Made by a program: the position numbers and the translations under genes
Assembly: GCA_009602725.1 (NCBI GenBank)
Contig: WELB01000018.1
Coordinates: 1,099,564 to 1,113,041, forward strand
From: Spirogloea muscicola
Lineage: Eukaryota > Streptophyta > Zygnematophyceae > Spirogloeales > Spirogloeaceae
Direction of reading: 5' to 3'
Length of the DNA: 13,478 nucleotides
The notes under the pieces: model-generated
Database searches by the model: none
What the model was told of the DNA's origin: nothing
Seen by the model: only the letters and a program-made list of their open reading frames with translations
Part shown: piece by piece, positions 1 to 8,131 of the stretch
Numbering within the stretch: position 1 is the stretch's first letter
Layout: every line of letters begins with the position of its first letter

Positions 1-130
1 GGCGCCCCCCCGCGCCCGGCAAGCGCGTCGGCCCGTGACGTCATGCCCCGGCGCGCCCCTGGCGCCCGCCACGTGGCCCTCCGCGGTTGCCCAGCCGGCG
101 GGCGCCCGAGCGGCCACCCCCCTCCCTTCT
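1..130. promoter_or_regulatory. GC-rich left edge with CRE-like and G-box palindromes (putative promoter of an off-window gene)
   Basis: The first 130 bases are very GC-rich. They contain a perfect CRE-type palindrome TGACGTCA at 36-43 and a perfect ten-base G-box palindrome GCCACGTGGC at 68-77, the same decamer as in the ATG10/NTF2 promoter at 2573-2582. The other GC-rich patches in this window sit at gene starts, so this is inferred to be the 5' region of a gene running leftwards out of the window. The overlapping open frames here are low-complexity Pro/Arg/Ala frames and were not accepted as coding. Confidence 0.35.
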
Positions 131-673
131 CGTCGTGGAGGCCCGCCATGGCCGCACCTGCACTCCCCCCCGCCCCGCCCCTTCGCCTTGCCCCGCCAGT
201 TGGCTGAGCTCATCCAGCCCAGCAAGCGTCTCCGGGGCTTCCCCTGGACCTTGCCCACCTCTTCTTGCTCCTCCCGGGCTGGCCTCCCTCGGCCGCAGCA
301 TCCTCTTGGAGCTCTGTTCGCTCTCGGACAGGCCGCGCTGTGGCTGCTGCCTCTGGGCCTTGTTCGGGCTAACTCTTTTCCACTTGCACTCCGACTTGCG
401 ACTGCTGACTCGGTTACTGAGCTCCCATCCGCTGGAGCCACTTGCATGGCTGTGTGATCAAGTTTCAGAGATGTAAGCTTATCTACCTTCGTCAAGTGCG
501 AGTCAAGGCCCAAGCTTGGTCACTACCTCAGGGAACTTCCAATTGGACCTTCATGGAGGTCAATTTCAACGCTGAAGCAGAAAGAGCTTCACTCGATGGG
601 AAACCCGAAGAAAGTGATTGCTAAGGGTGAGAAAATCATTGATCATCATGGGAAACTGTACAGATGTGCAATG
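131..673. other. 3' flank of ATG10 containing repeat copy A; no gene seen
   Basis: This stretch lies downstream of the ATG10 stop codon. It holds the dispersed repeat copy A (326-456) and otherwise no coding region I can support. The stop-free plus-strand frame of about 90 codons at 457-732 is antisense to the last ATG10 exon and matches no family I recognise. I could not find a minus-strand TGTAA polyadenylation motif here. Confidence 0.5.
326..456 (+). repeat. Dispersed repeat, copy A
   Basis: This segment aligns by eye, in the same orientation, with 7971-8108 (copy B) and more weakly with 8132-8258 (copy C). Shared blocks include caggccgcgct, tggctgct, the cactcYgacttgcg block, ggctgctga and the closing gctgtgtg. 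Similarity between A and B is roughly three quarters by eye; this was not computed. It carries no convincing coding sequence, so it looks like a non-coding dispersed repeat or the remnant of a small non-autonomous element. Confidence 0.7.
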
Positions 674-2449
674 CTATCGTACACAGAACAACTCCAGCGG
701 GACTTTCAGGCCAACTGCAGGCCCTATATGTGAAAACCATGATAGAATGTATGTCTTTTCGGATGAAGATATGTTCACATTGCATATCTTTGCCTCCTGT
801 GAGTAAGAGTTGACGTTGGCATCTGTTCCGGCGTTCTGCCAATGACAGTATATCTGCTCTTGCTCGTTGCTGTGCTTGCGGTCGTCAACATGCGCGACCT
901 GTAATCTACTTGGAGTCTGAGATTTGCCAGGAAGTCTCAAGGAAGAGAGCAGCAGGTGCATGATTGTTGGTGTTTCGCAGGGGTGGAGGCCAAAGCATGG
1001 TCTATGCCAGATGGGATGCTCCTGCTTAACAAGACAGCCAGTTGGAAGTCAGCGCAGGTCTACAACAGCAGCTGAGCTGACGCACATAAAGCACCAGAAG
1101 CCAAAATGGGTGGCAGAACAGGAGGTCATGCAGACAAGAAAGTGCACCTGCTGCGTCAGGAAAGTCCATCTATTGCCTCGAATGTACGCTTGACTGTGCA
1201 TGGGCAGGTCTGCTACTACTTCCTCCCAATTGCAGGGCTGCCCAGCTGCTCCAGTGACAGGTGCAAGCATCCGGGAAGATCAGGCTCATGTTGAAAAAGC
1301 TGAGGAATTGACAAGGGCTTAAAGAGAGGCGGCTCATGGACTGTGCTGGGTGCTCAATCAACGGCAATGATTCGACACAAGGTTCTGCACTGGGAAGGGC
1401 ATAAAGTTGCGCACAGAGTGGCATACTAGATGCAGCACCCACAGTGTCGATTGTGCATCTCCCTGTGGCTCACTCACAGCAATGATGAGCCTGAAGTAGC
1501 AGCACTGGCACTCTGAAAGTGTAACTATAGACAATGTCGTAGACGTAAGTGACATAGTTGGTGCTCGCTGCTGGGAGCTCCTGTTCATCCTGTGGGACAA
1601 GGAAAATCTCAAGGACTTCCTTTGGTGCATACACTAGCATAGCGAAAGCAGACTTACAACGGATGTCCATGCAGGTCAACGTCATGACACCCTTGATACA
1701 GTTGGAAAGCTTGGGACATTCTCGATAATAGACTGATAACGAGCGCTGCAGCCTCATGCTGACTAATGCAAGCCTGGAGGCAGTATGCCGCAGCCTTGCT
1801 CATGCGGGTGCACGTACCACAGGCTGCGCTAGTCGTCGCTGCGCGACTTCGATCTGGGCATCGGCGAGAAGCTCATCGCCAGCCGCAGGGACCTGTCTGA
1901 TCAAGCGGTAGCCGACAAGCCCCTGGCTGGCTGGTCATGGATGGTCATGCCACACGTGCCACTACTGCTGATGGACTACCCGTGGGCGCCAGCACCCGTG
2001 ACAAAGCTGCTCGTCGTCAGCTGAGGAATGCCACGGCACCCGAGCTTCCTTTTGGCGAGCGATGCCGAGAGGCAGCTCCCTAATGGCAAGGGCCGCCAGC
2101 GTGCCGCACCTCTCGACGGGCCGAGGGCGCGGCGCCGTTGCAGGGCTGGATGCGCGTCATAGTGAGGTACCCGCCGGCCTGGCCACCAGGAAGACAAGTG
2201 CGAGAGTCACCCGCTAGGCCGATTTCCGGGGTGCCGCAACCAGCGACGCGGCCTTGGGGGGCTGGCGGCGGGCCCGAGCGGCGGGATGTCTCTGCCCGGC
2301 GCTCGGCGGCCTCGGAGGCGCACCTCGGCCGCGGGGGCGTGTCGCCACTCCCAGGCAGCTTCAGCGGCGGGCTGCCGCCGCCACGCCGCCAGAAAGTGCG
2401 CCGCGGAGCGCCGGAAGGCCGCGGGGCCCAGCTCGCCGGCGGCGGGCAT
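674..2449 (-). CDS. ATG10: ATG10, E2-like ATG12-conjugating enzyme (six exons)
   Basis: ATG10 receives ATG12 from ATG7 on its catalytic cysteine and transfers it to ATG5 in the cytosol, a step in building autophagosomes. Exons on the minus strand are 2449-2324, 1922-1818 (or to 1821), 1589-1478, 1245-1148, 1021-899 and 796-674. They give 228 (or 227) residues, close to plant and human ATG10 (about 220-225). Family marks in order: an N-terminal helix with F..A..F...W followed by WEWRH (residues about 10-37); GYRLIRQV (about 46-53); the beta-strand block YDIVYSYTFRVPVLLLQ (about 94-110); GQPCNWEEVVADLP; the active-site segment EHPIWHRPCFGLHPCET with the predicted catalytic Cys at about residue 162; and the C-terminal WFSHIGPAVGLKVPLE. 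The ATG at 2449 has G at -3 and starts the first conserved helix. All exon junctions agree in phase. Exact ends of exons 2 and 5 are uncertain. The gene is divergent from the NTF2-fold gene and shares its promoter region. Confidence 0.92.
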
Positions 2450-2523
2450 GGCTGCCAGGCTCCGGCGAGGGGGCCGGGACGCCGCTACCTGCAACCGTTG
2501 GGCGCCGCTAAGTCCTCGACGGA

Positions 2524-2544
2524 ATAGCGGATAGCGGATAGCGG
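2524..2544 (+). repeat. Three tandem ATAGCGG heptamers
   Basis: Three perfect head-to-tail copies lie at 2524-2530, 2531-2537 and 2538-2544 inside the divergent ATG10/NTF2 promoter. They could be repeated protein-binding sites or a small minisatellite; the sequence alone does not distinguish these. Confidence 0.8.
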
Positions 2545-2572
2545 CACCGGTAGCTGCAGAGCCGCTGGAATC

Positions 2573-2582
2573 GCCACGTGGC
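2573..2582. promoter_or_regulatory. G-box palindrome GCCACGTGGC
   Basis: A perfect ten-base palindrome with the CACGTG core, 113 bp upstream of the NTF2-fold start and 124 bp upstream of the ATG10 start. The identical decamer occurs at 68-77. G-boxes are recognised by bHLH and bZIP factors; occupancy here is not shown. Confidence 0.55.
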
Positions 2583-2661
2583 GGGGCTCCGGTTTCTGGG
2601 CCCAGCCCTCGGGACTGCAGGGCGCTGCTCACCCCCCGCCGCCCGCCGAGCCCCGCCACCG

Positions 2662-2662
<1 letters not shown>

Positions 2663-2694
<32 letters not shown>
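2663..2694 (+). repeat. CGG trinucleotide tract abutting the start codon
   Basis: About ten CGG triplets run directly into the ATG at 2695. The tract is in frame with the downstream coding region and would read as Ala, but no upstream in-frame ATG exists in the open stretch, so it is most likely 5' leader. It resembles the CGG tract at 13350-13376 near the CPR5 start. Confidence 0.8.
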
Positions 2695-2695
<1 letters not shown>

Positions 2696-3944
2696 TGCAG
2701 GACCCGAAGAGGGAGATCGTGGACGTGGTGCGCGGCCTGGTGACGCGGCCCAGCCTGCAGCAGCAGGCGGACATCATCCGGCGCTACTTCGCGCCGGACG
2801 TCTCCTTCTCGCACTACTACATCAGCATCGGGCGCAGCGCCGCGGACCTGACGGCCATCTACCAATTCGCCAACCTGGCCGTGCGCTACCAGCGCGTCGA
2901 GTTCGAGCAGGTGCTGTACGACGCCGAGGCGGACGCCATCACGCTGCACATGAAGGTCTATGTGCGTCCCTGGCACTTCTTCTGGCGCGAGTCCATCCTC
3001 GAGTTTCTCTGCCTCCTCGAGCTCGAGGACTTCACGCCGCCTCAGGTCAATGGCGCGCTGCACCTTGCCGCAGCCGCTGCAGCTGCTGCTCTGTACAAAT
3101 ATACCCGCCTTTGGCCTGCCAGCGCAGAGGGCATGTCACCTGCGTTGCCCGTCAATTGCTCAAACCGGCGGCCTCGTCGGACTCGTGCAGCGGCCCGAGT
3201 GCAGGAGATCTCTTATGCATGAAGATTCTCGATACTTATGACCTCGCAACGCTCTCTCTCGGCTTGCACTGCGCAGTAGAGCTGCTGCCTGGCCAACTGT
3301 GCGTGTGCCAGCGGGGCACGCCCTGGCCAGTCGCTCGACCGCGACAGCGGCCTGCCCGTCAGGGCCGTGCTCCTGCGGCACTGACGGGCCTCGGTGTGCT
3401 TGCTGGCAGGAGGACGGAGCCGGCGCTGGGCGGCCCCCGAAGACGCTCAAGCGCATCAAGCGGCAGCATGACTACTTCCAGCGCGGGCCGATCCTCGTGC
3501 TCACGCCCGTCATTGGGCCCATTTATGCCTCCCAGTCAATGCGGCTCGTCATTGGACATATGCAGGTGAGCAGAACACCTGCCCCCCACGTGCATCGCCC
3601 ACCCTCTCACAGTAACTCGTGCATCTCTGCCATGCCCTTGTCAAACTCGTGGAGTTCCTGTGTGGGTCACGTTATTCAAGTCTGGCTTAACTGAGTTGCT
3701 TGCGCCAAGAGCTTGATATGAGGACTACGTGAGGACTGTGATGACGTCTCCTACAAGTGCTTCCTTGCTGCTAATGGCTGGCAGCGGGCCATGTCTCAAG
3801 TGAGCTCCTGTCTCAAATGTGCAGGCATTCTTCCTCAGGCTGCTTCGAAACTTGGTCTGCATGCTCCTGCCAGACTCCATCTCACATGGCCTGGGGGGTG
3901 TCAGGCACAGCCATGTAGCTGGTGGCGACCCAATGCTTACTTAA
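2695..3944 (+). CDS. SigF-like NTF2-like domain protein (three exons)
   Basis: Exons are 2695-3045, 3410-3565 and 3825-3944, all joined in phase 0, giving 208 residues. The protein matches the 'SigF-like NTF2-like' family of fungi and algae. The start MQDPKREIVDVVRGL, then SLQQQADIIRRYFAPDVSFSH (residues about 20-40), is the typical first helix and strand of this NTF2 fold. Further on come YQRVEFEQVLYDAEADAITLHM and the aromatic VRPWHFFWRE block (about 97-106), then the exon-2 stretch RIKRQHDYFQRGP, matching the family's 'ikrQeDlyq' region, and a short hydrophobic exon-3 segment AFFLRLLRNLVCMLLP. NTF2 folds bind small molecules or partners; no reaction is established for this group, so I assign none. 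The ATG at 2695 is the only in-frame ATG and coincides with the family start. Intron 1 opens with an atypical GTCAAT donor. The C-terminal hydrophobic part is shorter than in the fungal proteins I recall. Confidence 0.85.
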
Positions 3945-4204
3945 GTCCTGCTCTACGAGGTGAGGCCAGGCCGTCAAACAGTTGGTCCTCAGCATGGCTC
4001 ATAACTTGGTCAATGCATTCCAAGCATCACTGATTAGTTTCATGGCAATTATTCATGAGCATGCAGCAGTATAATGGCTGTAATCTTTTTGGCCCGCTGC
4101 CCTTAGGAGCTACGCACACTTGTGCTTGAATTTGGTTGGTCATCGGTCAACGTGGTGCAACAACACATCCTGCACACTCCAAATAGTGGGTGGTCTGTAG
4201 CAAC
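3945..4204. other. Convergent 3' intergenic region between the NTF2-fold and DENN genes
   Basis: 260 bp separate the two facing stop codons. A plus-strand TGTAA lies at 4079-4083. No minus-strand TGTAA is visible for the DENN gene, so its 3' UTR may run into the NTF2 gene, making overlapping antisense transcripts possible. No coding sequence seen. Confidence 0.6.
4079..4083 (+). terminator. TGTAA polyadenylation signal candidate (NTF2-fold gene)
   Basis: TGTAA is the usual polyadenylation signal of green algae. This copy lies 135 bp after the TAA stop at 3942-3944, a reasonable 3' UTR length. Confidence 0.45.
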
Positions 4205-7200
4205 TCAAGTGAAAGTTAGCTGCTGCGCCAGCAGCGCACGGAGAAATGGCCCGTCAGCATGGCCCATGCCAAGCACGGCAAGCCCGGCAAGCTCCCCCTC
4301 CCACCTGTCATGGGAGCCATTGGAGATCGAAGTGCTGCTGCCTGCTATAAGGGCCTCTTGCATCGAAGTCCTTGCTTGTGCCAGGCCCTGGCCAAGCCGC
4401 GTATTCATGGCGATGACATGCGAGAGCGCCTCAGCCTCCACTTCAAAGACCTCGAGCCTCTGCGGCCGTGCCGGCAAACAGCAGGACAGCCATGTAAGGC
4501 TCTTCAGCAAGTCCACAGTTGGATTGCCAGAAGCCCCTCGCGACTGTAACTGCTGCTGATTTAGCCTCTGCCCCGGCCTCCCACAGAGCTCCTGAAAGTG
4601 TTCCAGGTCGGAGGGGGTCTGCCGTAGGCTGTCTGCTAGCTCAGCCTGCGGAATGTGCAGCTGCCAGCCTTCCTCCCTCTCCTCGACCAGGACATCATAT
4701 AACTGTCTTTTGTCCTGCAGAGTTGCGAACATGCACGGGCTAAGCTTCAGCAAGCAAGCTCCTGCCATGAAGGAGAACAAAAACTCGAGGCAAGCTAGCG
4801 CACATTGTAATAGAGCATGGTTAACAGTACCACCTTCAAGATCGCTTCCGTGGTGCATGCGACGTAGAAGGGAGTCTGCTCCAGGAGCTCTGTGTCAAGA
4901 AGGCCCACACACAGTAGGGGCTTCAATGAACTCGCAGCTCCACCTTTGCCGCCTCCCGGCAGGATCCTCTCTGGTGGCCCTCCTCGGAGTAGAGCGCACG
5001 CCGAGAACACGAGATCACACGAGAAGCTGACAGCTGGCGGGGCCAGAAAGAGGATTCTCTTCCTTAGAAGCATCGCTTTCCAGATTGTGATCACCTTCGG
5101 GCCTGCAAGCCAACGAGGCAAAAGGTGGCACATATTCATGTGAAAGCCGTGAATAACTGCAGCTTACCAAACGAAGAGCCCTGATACTGTCTGAAGTGGT
5201 AAAGAGCTTCGACGCTTATCCTGCATCTGCTGACGTTCTGCTCATTGTCTTCTGGACTCCAACAGTACCCAGAGTATGCCCACATTTGCGGGGTGCAGTG
5301 GGCTTTGACAACTTGCTGCATACCGAGCTCTTCAATAAACTCGGCGAAGACAGAGCTGCTAGGAGTGCCAGCCAGGGCTCTCAAGGGCGGGACGTGGTCC
5401 GTTGGGTACGGGTGCAAGTTTGCTTTCCCATGCTCCAGCAGCTGCCGCAGCATGCCATAACTTGGTGCCTTATGGCCCTCGTTGAAGTACGGTGCACGAA
5501 GCCGCAGGCCCTGGAGGCAGGCAACAAGCGGAGCAAGTGTGCTTGCCAGGGCACCAACGCTGCAATGCCATTACGAGCCAAAACTCAGTGATTGATCCCG
5601 TGTGATGCGTGTCTCAACATGGAAGCATGATCTTAGCAATTTCAGCACCACATGAAGCAATGAGAGCCTGCCCACAAAAGCGGACTGCCTGTTTGGGCCA
5701 TTCTGTGTGGCATTCCACAATCGTGCAGCTGTTTCATGAACGTGGCTTCTGACCTACGCATCCGCACAAAGCGCTCCCCTGATCCTATCTCCAGTGGAAG
5801 AAGACGGCTGCAAGCAGGAAGAGGTGGCAGATATCTAGTTGCTCAATACTTGGCAATCCTAAAGTCTTTGCTGATGGCTGCTGCGTTACACCACTGAACG
5901 GCAAGGCCAACTGCTCCCAGCTCAAAGTGGGATTGTGCGTCAGGACACTGACGGAGCTTCAATCCAAGACTGCAAGCACTCCAGTGCCAACCCTGAATGC
6001 ATGGTTTTGGAAAGTTGCCCATATGAAGCACATGCCTCTGTCCTCTGAACCTACCGGTGGAAGGCAGCCACTCCATAGAGAGCTTGGTGGCGGAAGAAGC
6101 TGCTCAACACAGCACCACAGAAGGGGAGGAGTCACACTAAAGTTCCATGCGCCATGACAAGCTGCAGCATTGTAGTTGGTGGCACAGATATAAAGGCTGC
6201 TCGGGGGTTTGCAAGAGATGCACTTTCAAATCTGTTGTGTTGGGATGGCTGTCAAGCATTGGTTGGTATGTGCAAAACAGGCAGTGACCAGCGCAGGTCA
6301 TCTCACAAGCAGTCTTCTTCCATGACGTGGATGCCTGCGGGGAGCGCATGGAACTCCAGGCCCTGCAAGTGAAGCACGAGGCAGGACCTTGACAGCATGC
6401 TTTATCGCACTCCGATGGATGTCGGAAGGCAATGGTCTGAAGATCTCTGGCGCGTCTCAGGTGTAGGATACAGTGACAGTGGGGCATCGTAGCTTGCACC
6501 TGTGCTGAGAACGTCGGCTCGTTGCCTTCCTGCGCTCGCTCGAAATCGTCCCAGATGCTCTCGCACCATTCTACGATGTTACCTGCTCGCGGCCAAGTGC
6601 AGTGGGTAAGCCCAACTCAGGCTGATGGCCTGCCTGCTGCAGGTGGGCGCACTCGTCTGTACCAAGTGCTTCTGTTTAGTCACGGTAGCCCTGACCTAGA
6701 CGTGATAGTGGTGGAGTCCACCAAGAAGGGCAGCAAGAGCGTGTCAAGGCCACACTACAGAACTTGCTTCAGCCGCTCTAGCTTCCTTCAGCGAAGCCGG
6801 ATGCTCACCCACATGAGGGTCGAATGCCACGACGAAGGCTGCCACGATCCCCTTGGAGGCGCTTGCCTGGCCCGTGTCAATGGCACACTCCTCCACCGTA
6901 TCCCTCACGAATTGCAGACCGCCCTCGTAGCCCAGCTCGGCATACGCTGCATCGGAGGCCCCCTCGACAGCTGGCGACCGTTCGACAGACAAGGTCCTCC
7001 GCTGCTCCCACTTCCTGCGCTGCCACAAGCAGCGAGCGGCCTGCTCGAGGCGTGCCAGTATGGCGGCCTTGGCGCGTGCTGCATTGTGCGCAGCAGTGAG
7101 GAGAGGGGCGAGCGCGCAGACCTGCCTTTCCTCCCGTCCGTGCCACTGGGCCCGAAGCCGCCCTGCGCTGTGGCCTTACTGTCGGCTAAGAGCAGCGGCT

Positions 7201-7276
7201 CCTCGAGCGCCTCTACATCGGTAGCCGCCGCTGCATTCGCCGCTGTTGCCGCAGTGGCACTTGCTGCAGGTGCCAT
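4205..7276 (-). CDS. DENND11: LCHN/DENND11-type DENN-domain protein (nine exons)
   Basis: DENN-domain proteins act on Rab GTPases, mostly as exchange factors in vesicle traffic; the LCHN group's substrate is not settled. Exons on the minus strand: 7276-7180, 7078-6809, 6582-6500, 6362-6307, 6099-6055, 5807-5754, 5559-5324, 5102-4834 and 4714-4205. Their lengths sum to 1620 nt with every junction in phase, giving 539 residues (human LCHN is about 455). Family blocks in order: GIVAAFVVAFDPHVGNIVEW (about 109-128), GLEFHALPAGIHVMEEDC then FFFRHQALYGVAAF (about 151-182), SGERFVRMRSVGAL (about 193-206), FAEFIEELG then TIWKAMLLRKRILFLAPP (about 272-303), FYVACTTEAILK/DKRQLYDV across the last junction (about 359-378), and GMGHADGPFLRALL near the C-terminus. 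The first 32 residues are Ala-rich with an acidic dileucine patch (EALEEPLLL), which could be a sorting signal. The start is chosen because it alone gives the phase needed by exon 2. A long upstream ORF overlaps it. Confidence 0.92.
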
Positions 7277-7304
7277 ATCCGTTCATCCGCGACCCCTCCG
7301 CCAT
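7176..7304 (-). other. Upstream ORF overlapping the DENN gene start
   Basis: An ATG at 7304 (minus strand) opens a 42-codon frame ending in TAA at 7178-7176, and a second ATG at 7292 lies in the same frame. It starts 28 nt before the main ATG, is out of frame with it, and ends just inside intron 1 of the unspliced transcript. It could lower translation of the DENN gene if the transcription start is upstream of 7304. Using it as the true N-terminus would leave the wrong splice phase for exon 2. Confidence 0.5.
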
Positions 7305-7620
7305 TGACTCATTAGAGTCGCCTGGCTGCAGTCGACTATCGCCGGCGGATAAGGCTGTCAGCATGAAGAGCAGGGCGGAGCCAGAAACAGCTAAGGCTGC
7401 AGAGCCTGCGGTGATGGCGAACAAGTGGCAAGGAGCTGTGAGGCGGAGTCCCCAAGGTCTTGGTGCCAAGCCCAGGGCTGGAGGCTAGAAGGATATATGG
7501 CATAGAGATGAGTGATCAACAGGCCTTGCGTTGCGTTAGGGCGGAGGACCCTGTAGGCCTTGATGGCGGGTGCCTAAACAAACGAAGAAGTGGCACTCCC
7601 AATGGGGGCAAGGGCTGCAA
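7277..7620. promoter_or_regulatory. 5' flank of the DENN gene
   Basis: This region upstream of the start at 7276 contains a TGACTCA bZIP/AP-1-like site (7305-7311) within the short inverted repeat GACTC-ATTA-GAGTC (7306-7319). The site is so close to the start codon that it may be transcribed. No TATA box stands out. The open frames here are Ser/Ala-rich or antisense and were not accepted. Confidence 0.35.
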
Positions 7621-7647
7621 AAAGCCAGCCCAAAAAAGAATTGACAA
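7621..7647 (-). repeat. GGGCTGGCTTT motif repeat, inverted copy
   Basis: Its reverse complement reads ttgtcaattctttttt followed by gggctggcttt, matching the plus-strand copies at 7777-7800, 8301-8327 and 8440-8467. Similarity with the 8301 copy extends a little into the following GCAGCCC bases. With the 7777 copy it frames about 180 bp as an inverted pair. Confidence 0.65.
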
Positions 7648-7776
7648 ACTCACCGCTACTTGAGTCTACATGTGACCAGGTGGATCTGGCGGGTCGAGTA
7701 TGTATTCTTGAAGAAAGGCAACCAATGACGCTCAGGGAACGCATTCAGATAATCCACTGGCTCGGCACTTTCAGAT

Positions 7777-7800
7777 CTTGTACATTCCTTTGGGCTGGCT
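7777..7800 (+). repeat. GGGCTGGCTTT motif repeat, copy 2
   Basis: Reads cttgtacattcctt then tgggctggct, preceded by a ggcacttt block that also precedes the 8440 copy. It lies upstream of repeat copy B. Confidence 0.6.
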
Positions 7801-7854
7801 CTCACATCCATTGCCTTCATTTGAATAGAGCTGATTCTTCTTTTGTGTCGGCAG

Positions 7855-7905
7855 GAACAGAAGCGTGAGCTGCCCGGCTACAACGCCGCCGGGTCGCTTG
7901 CCCAG
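7855..7905 (+). pseudogene. Exon-like orphan fragment with an intact 3' splice site
   Basis: A strong acceptor (cttcttttgtgtcggcag, ending at 7854) is followed by a GC3-rich frame reading EQKRELPGYNAAGSLAQ up to a possible CAG|GTGTTC donor at 7905/7906; the frame stays open to 8040. Codon use resembles the window's real exons, but no flanking exon or gene could be joined to it on either side. I do not recognise the protein. It may be a gene fragment captured with the neighbouring repeats or one exon of a gene I failed to rebuild. Confidence 0.3.
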
Positions 7906-7970
7906 GTGTTCTGCATGCGGCTATCCAATCCCTTCCAATTAATGTATCCAGGCTCACCAAGTGCAGTTCT

Positions 7971-8108
7971 GGGCAGGCCGCGCTTTGGCTGCTACTTCTG
8001 GGTCTCGTCGGGGTACCTCTTCTCCAGCTGCAATTCACTCTGACTTGCGGCTGCTGATTCGGGGTTAGTAAGCTCCCACTCGCTGTAGTCTCTCGCATAG
8101 CTGTGTGG
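7971..8108 (+). repeat. Dispersed repeat, copy B
   Basis: Direct-orientation relative of copy A (326-456), sharing gcaggccgcgct, tggctgct, the actctgacttgcg block, ggctgctgattcgg, agctcccactcgct and the closing gctgtgtgg. Copy C follows 161 bp later as an imperfect tandem. Confidence 0.7.
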
Positions 8109-8131
8109 TTTTGGCACCTTTCGGCCCTCGC

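Larger units (their letters stand above)
2450..2694. promoter_or_regulatory. Bidirectional promoter between ATG10 (-) and the NTF2-fold gene (+)
   Basis: The two start codons, 2449 on the minus strand and 2695 on the plus strand, are separated by only 245 bp, which must hold both 5' leaders and the core promoters. It contains three exact tandem ATAGCGG heptamers (2524-2544), the palindrome GCCACGTGGC with a CACGTG G-box core (2573-2582), and a CGG-triplet tract next to the plus-strand start. I see no TATA box. G-boxes are classical bHLH/bZIP binding sites in the green lineage; co-regulation of the two genes is inferred. Confidence 0.6.

Noticed and set aside
457-732. A stop-free plus-strand frame of about 90 codons (…GEKIIDHHGKLYRCAMLS…) that looks protein-like
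   Set aside because: It lies antisense to the ATG10 C-terminal exon and 3' flank, matches no family I recognise, and lacks a joined exon. The minus-strand ATG10 reading has clear homology.
924-1193. Plus-strand open frames across 924-1294
   Set aside because: They are shadows of ATG10 exons 4 and 5, whose minus-strand products carry the WEEVVADLP and EHP...HPC motifs.
2578-2694. An N-terminal Ala-rich extension of the NTF2-fold protein
   Set aside because: There is no in-frame ATG upstream of 2695, and the family normally begins at this Met.
2629-3063. A 144-codon minus-strand frame opposite the first NTF2 exon
   Set aside because: It is the antisense of a GC-rich exon with family similarity; its own product is a low-complexity Arg/His/Val-rich sequence.
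6522-7307. A 261-codon plus-strand open frame, one of the longest in the window
   Set aside because: It is antisense to DENN exons 1-3 and Ser/Pro/Ala-rich; the minus strand encodes recognisable LCHN blocks in correct phases.
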